Program-made: the position numbers and the translations under genes
Shown: in pieces, positions 5,191 through 5,277 of the stretch
Layout: the number at the start of each line of letters is the position of its first letter
How positions within the stretch are numbered: the stretch's first letter is position 1
Notes under the pieces: model-generated
What the model was told of the DNA's origin: nothing
Seen by the model: only the letters and a program-made list of their open reading frames with translations
Database searches by the model: none
Origin: an uncultured Bacteroidales bacterium
Lineage (GTDB): Bacteria; Bacteroidota; Bacteroidia; Bacteroidales; Bacteroidaceae
Direction: 5' to 3'
DNA length: 5,277 nt
NCBI GenBank assembly: GCA_945788445.1
Contig: CALZMA010000081.1
Location: 1 to 5,277 of the forward strand

Positions 5191-5277
5191 ATTGCAATAT
5201 GGTTTGGTTAAAGGTTTGTTGCGAGGTTTCGGCCGGCTCTATCTCCACGCCGATGGGCTGGACGCAGAGGCGGGCGA
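5162..5277 (-). CDS. lpxK: Probable tetraacyldisaccharide 4'-kinase, C-terminal end only
   Basis: An open frame enters at the window edge and ends at a TGA (5162-5164), giving the last 37 residues. They contain LCVQPIGVEIEP and then TFNQTILQYVE, resembling the LpxK C-terminus, where a strand of the type LPI-x-V is followed by FN-x-x-I-x-x-YV. LpxK phosphorylates the lipid A disaccharide precursor at the inner membrane. The position fits: lpxK directly before the purine nucleoside phosphorylase gene is an order I recall from Bacteroides. The frame overlaps the start of punA by 29 bases, so the two are surely cotranscribed. With so little sequence the name is an inference from pattern and context. 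Confidence 0.62.
   Translation of the reverse strand, partial: ARLCVQPIGVEIEPAETSQQTFNQTILQYVESHTANR

Noticed and set aside
4213..5211. Plus-strand open frame of 332 codons opposite punA
   Set aside because: It is antisense to a well-conserved enzyme and its terminator; the composition is Gly/Val/His/Asp-rich shadow sequence.

Overview
The window looks like chromosomal DNA of a high-GC member of the Bacteroidales (Bacteroidota). Three things point there: an arginine-pathway transcarbamylase of the N-succinylornithine type typical of Bacteroides; promoters of the Bacteroides form TTTG-N19-TAnnTTTG ahead of several genes, with no convincing Shine-Dalgarno sequences; and a purine nucleoside phosphorylase that follows, and overlaps, what looks like the end of lpxK, an order I recall from Bacteroides genomes. 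The genus cannot be fixed from this sequence. Several very long antisense open frames are by-products of the high GC content.

Layout. From 1 to 958, on the minus strand, lies a short operon with a strong consensus promoter (928-958). It encodes a TlpA/thioredoxin-like lipoprotein (288-848), followed 16 bases later by a small lipoprotein with a charged helix that runs out of the window. From about 959 to 1578 is a 600-base divergent region without a convincing gene. It holds a perfect 14-bp palindrome, an array of about eight 21-bp units that are each dyad-symmetric (1101-1268), a hairpin with U-tracts (1281-1317), a second minus-strand promoter-like sequence (1326-1357) and GC-rich palindromic DNA. 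The plus-strand argF'-type gene (1579-2541) follows; it makes an enzyme of the succinylated arginine route.

From 2570 to 2655 a large hairpin with a 16-bp perfect stem separates argF' from the converging abiE operon. That operon (2700-4150, minus strand) is a type IV toxin-antitoxin pair, AbiEi antitoxin then AbiEii nucleotidyltransferase toxin, joined by a 4-base ATGA overlap. Its promoter (4189-4219) is overlapped by an imperfect inverted repeat suited to AbiEi autorepression. From 4293 to 5277, also on the minus strand, come the C-terminal end of a probable lpxK, the overlapping punA gene and a clear intrinsic terminator.

The housekeeping genes (arginine synthesis, purine salvage, probable lipid A synthesis) flank an accessory defence/stability cassette. 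The least explained part of the window is the divergent region 960-1500, in particular the dyad-symmetric 21-bp array and the promoter-hairpin pair next to it.
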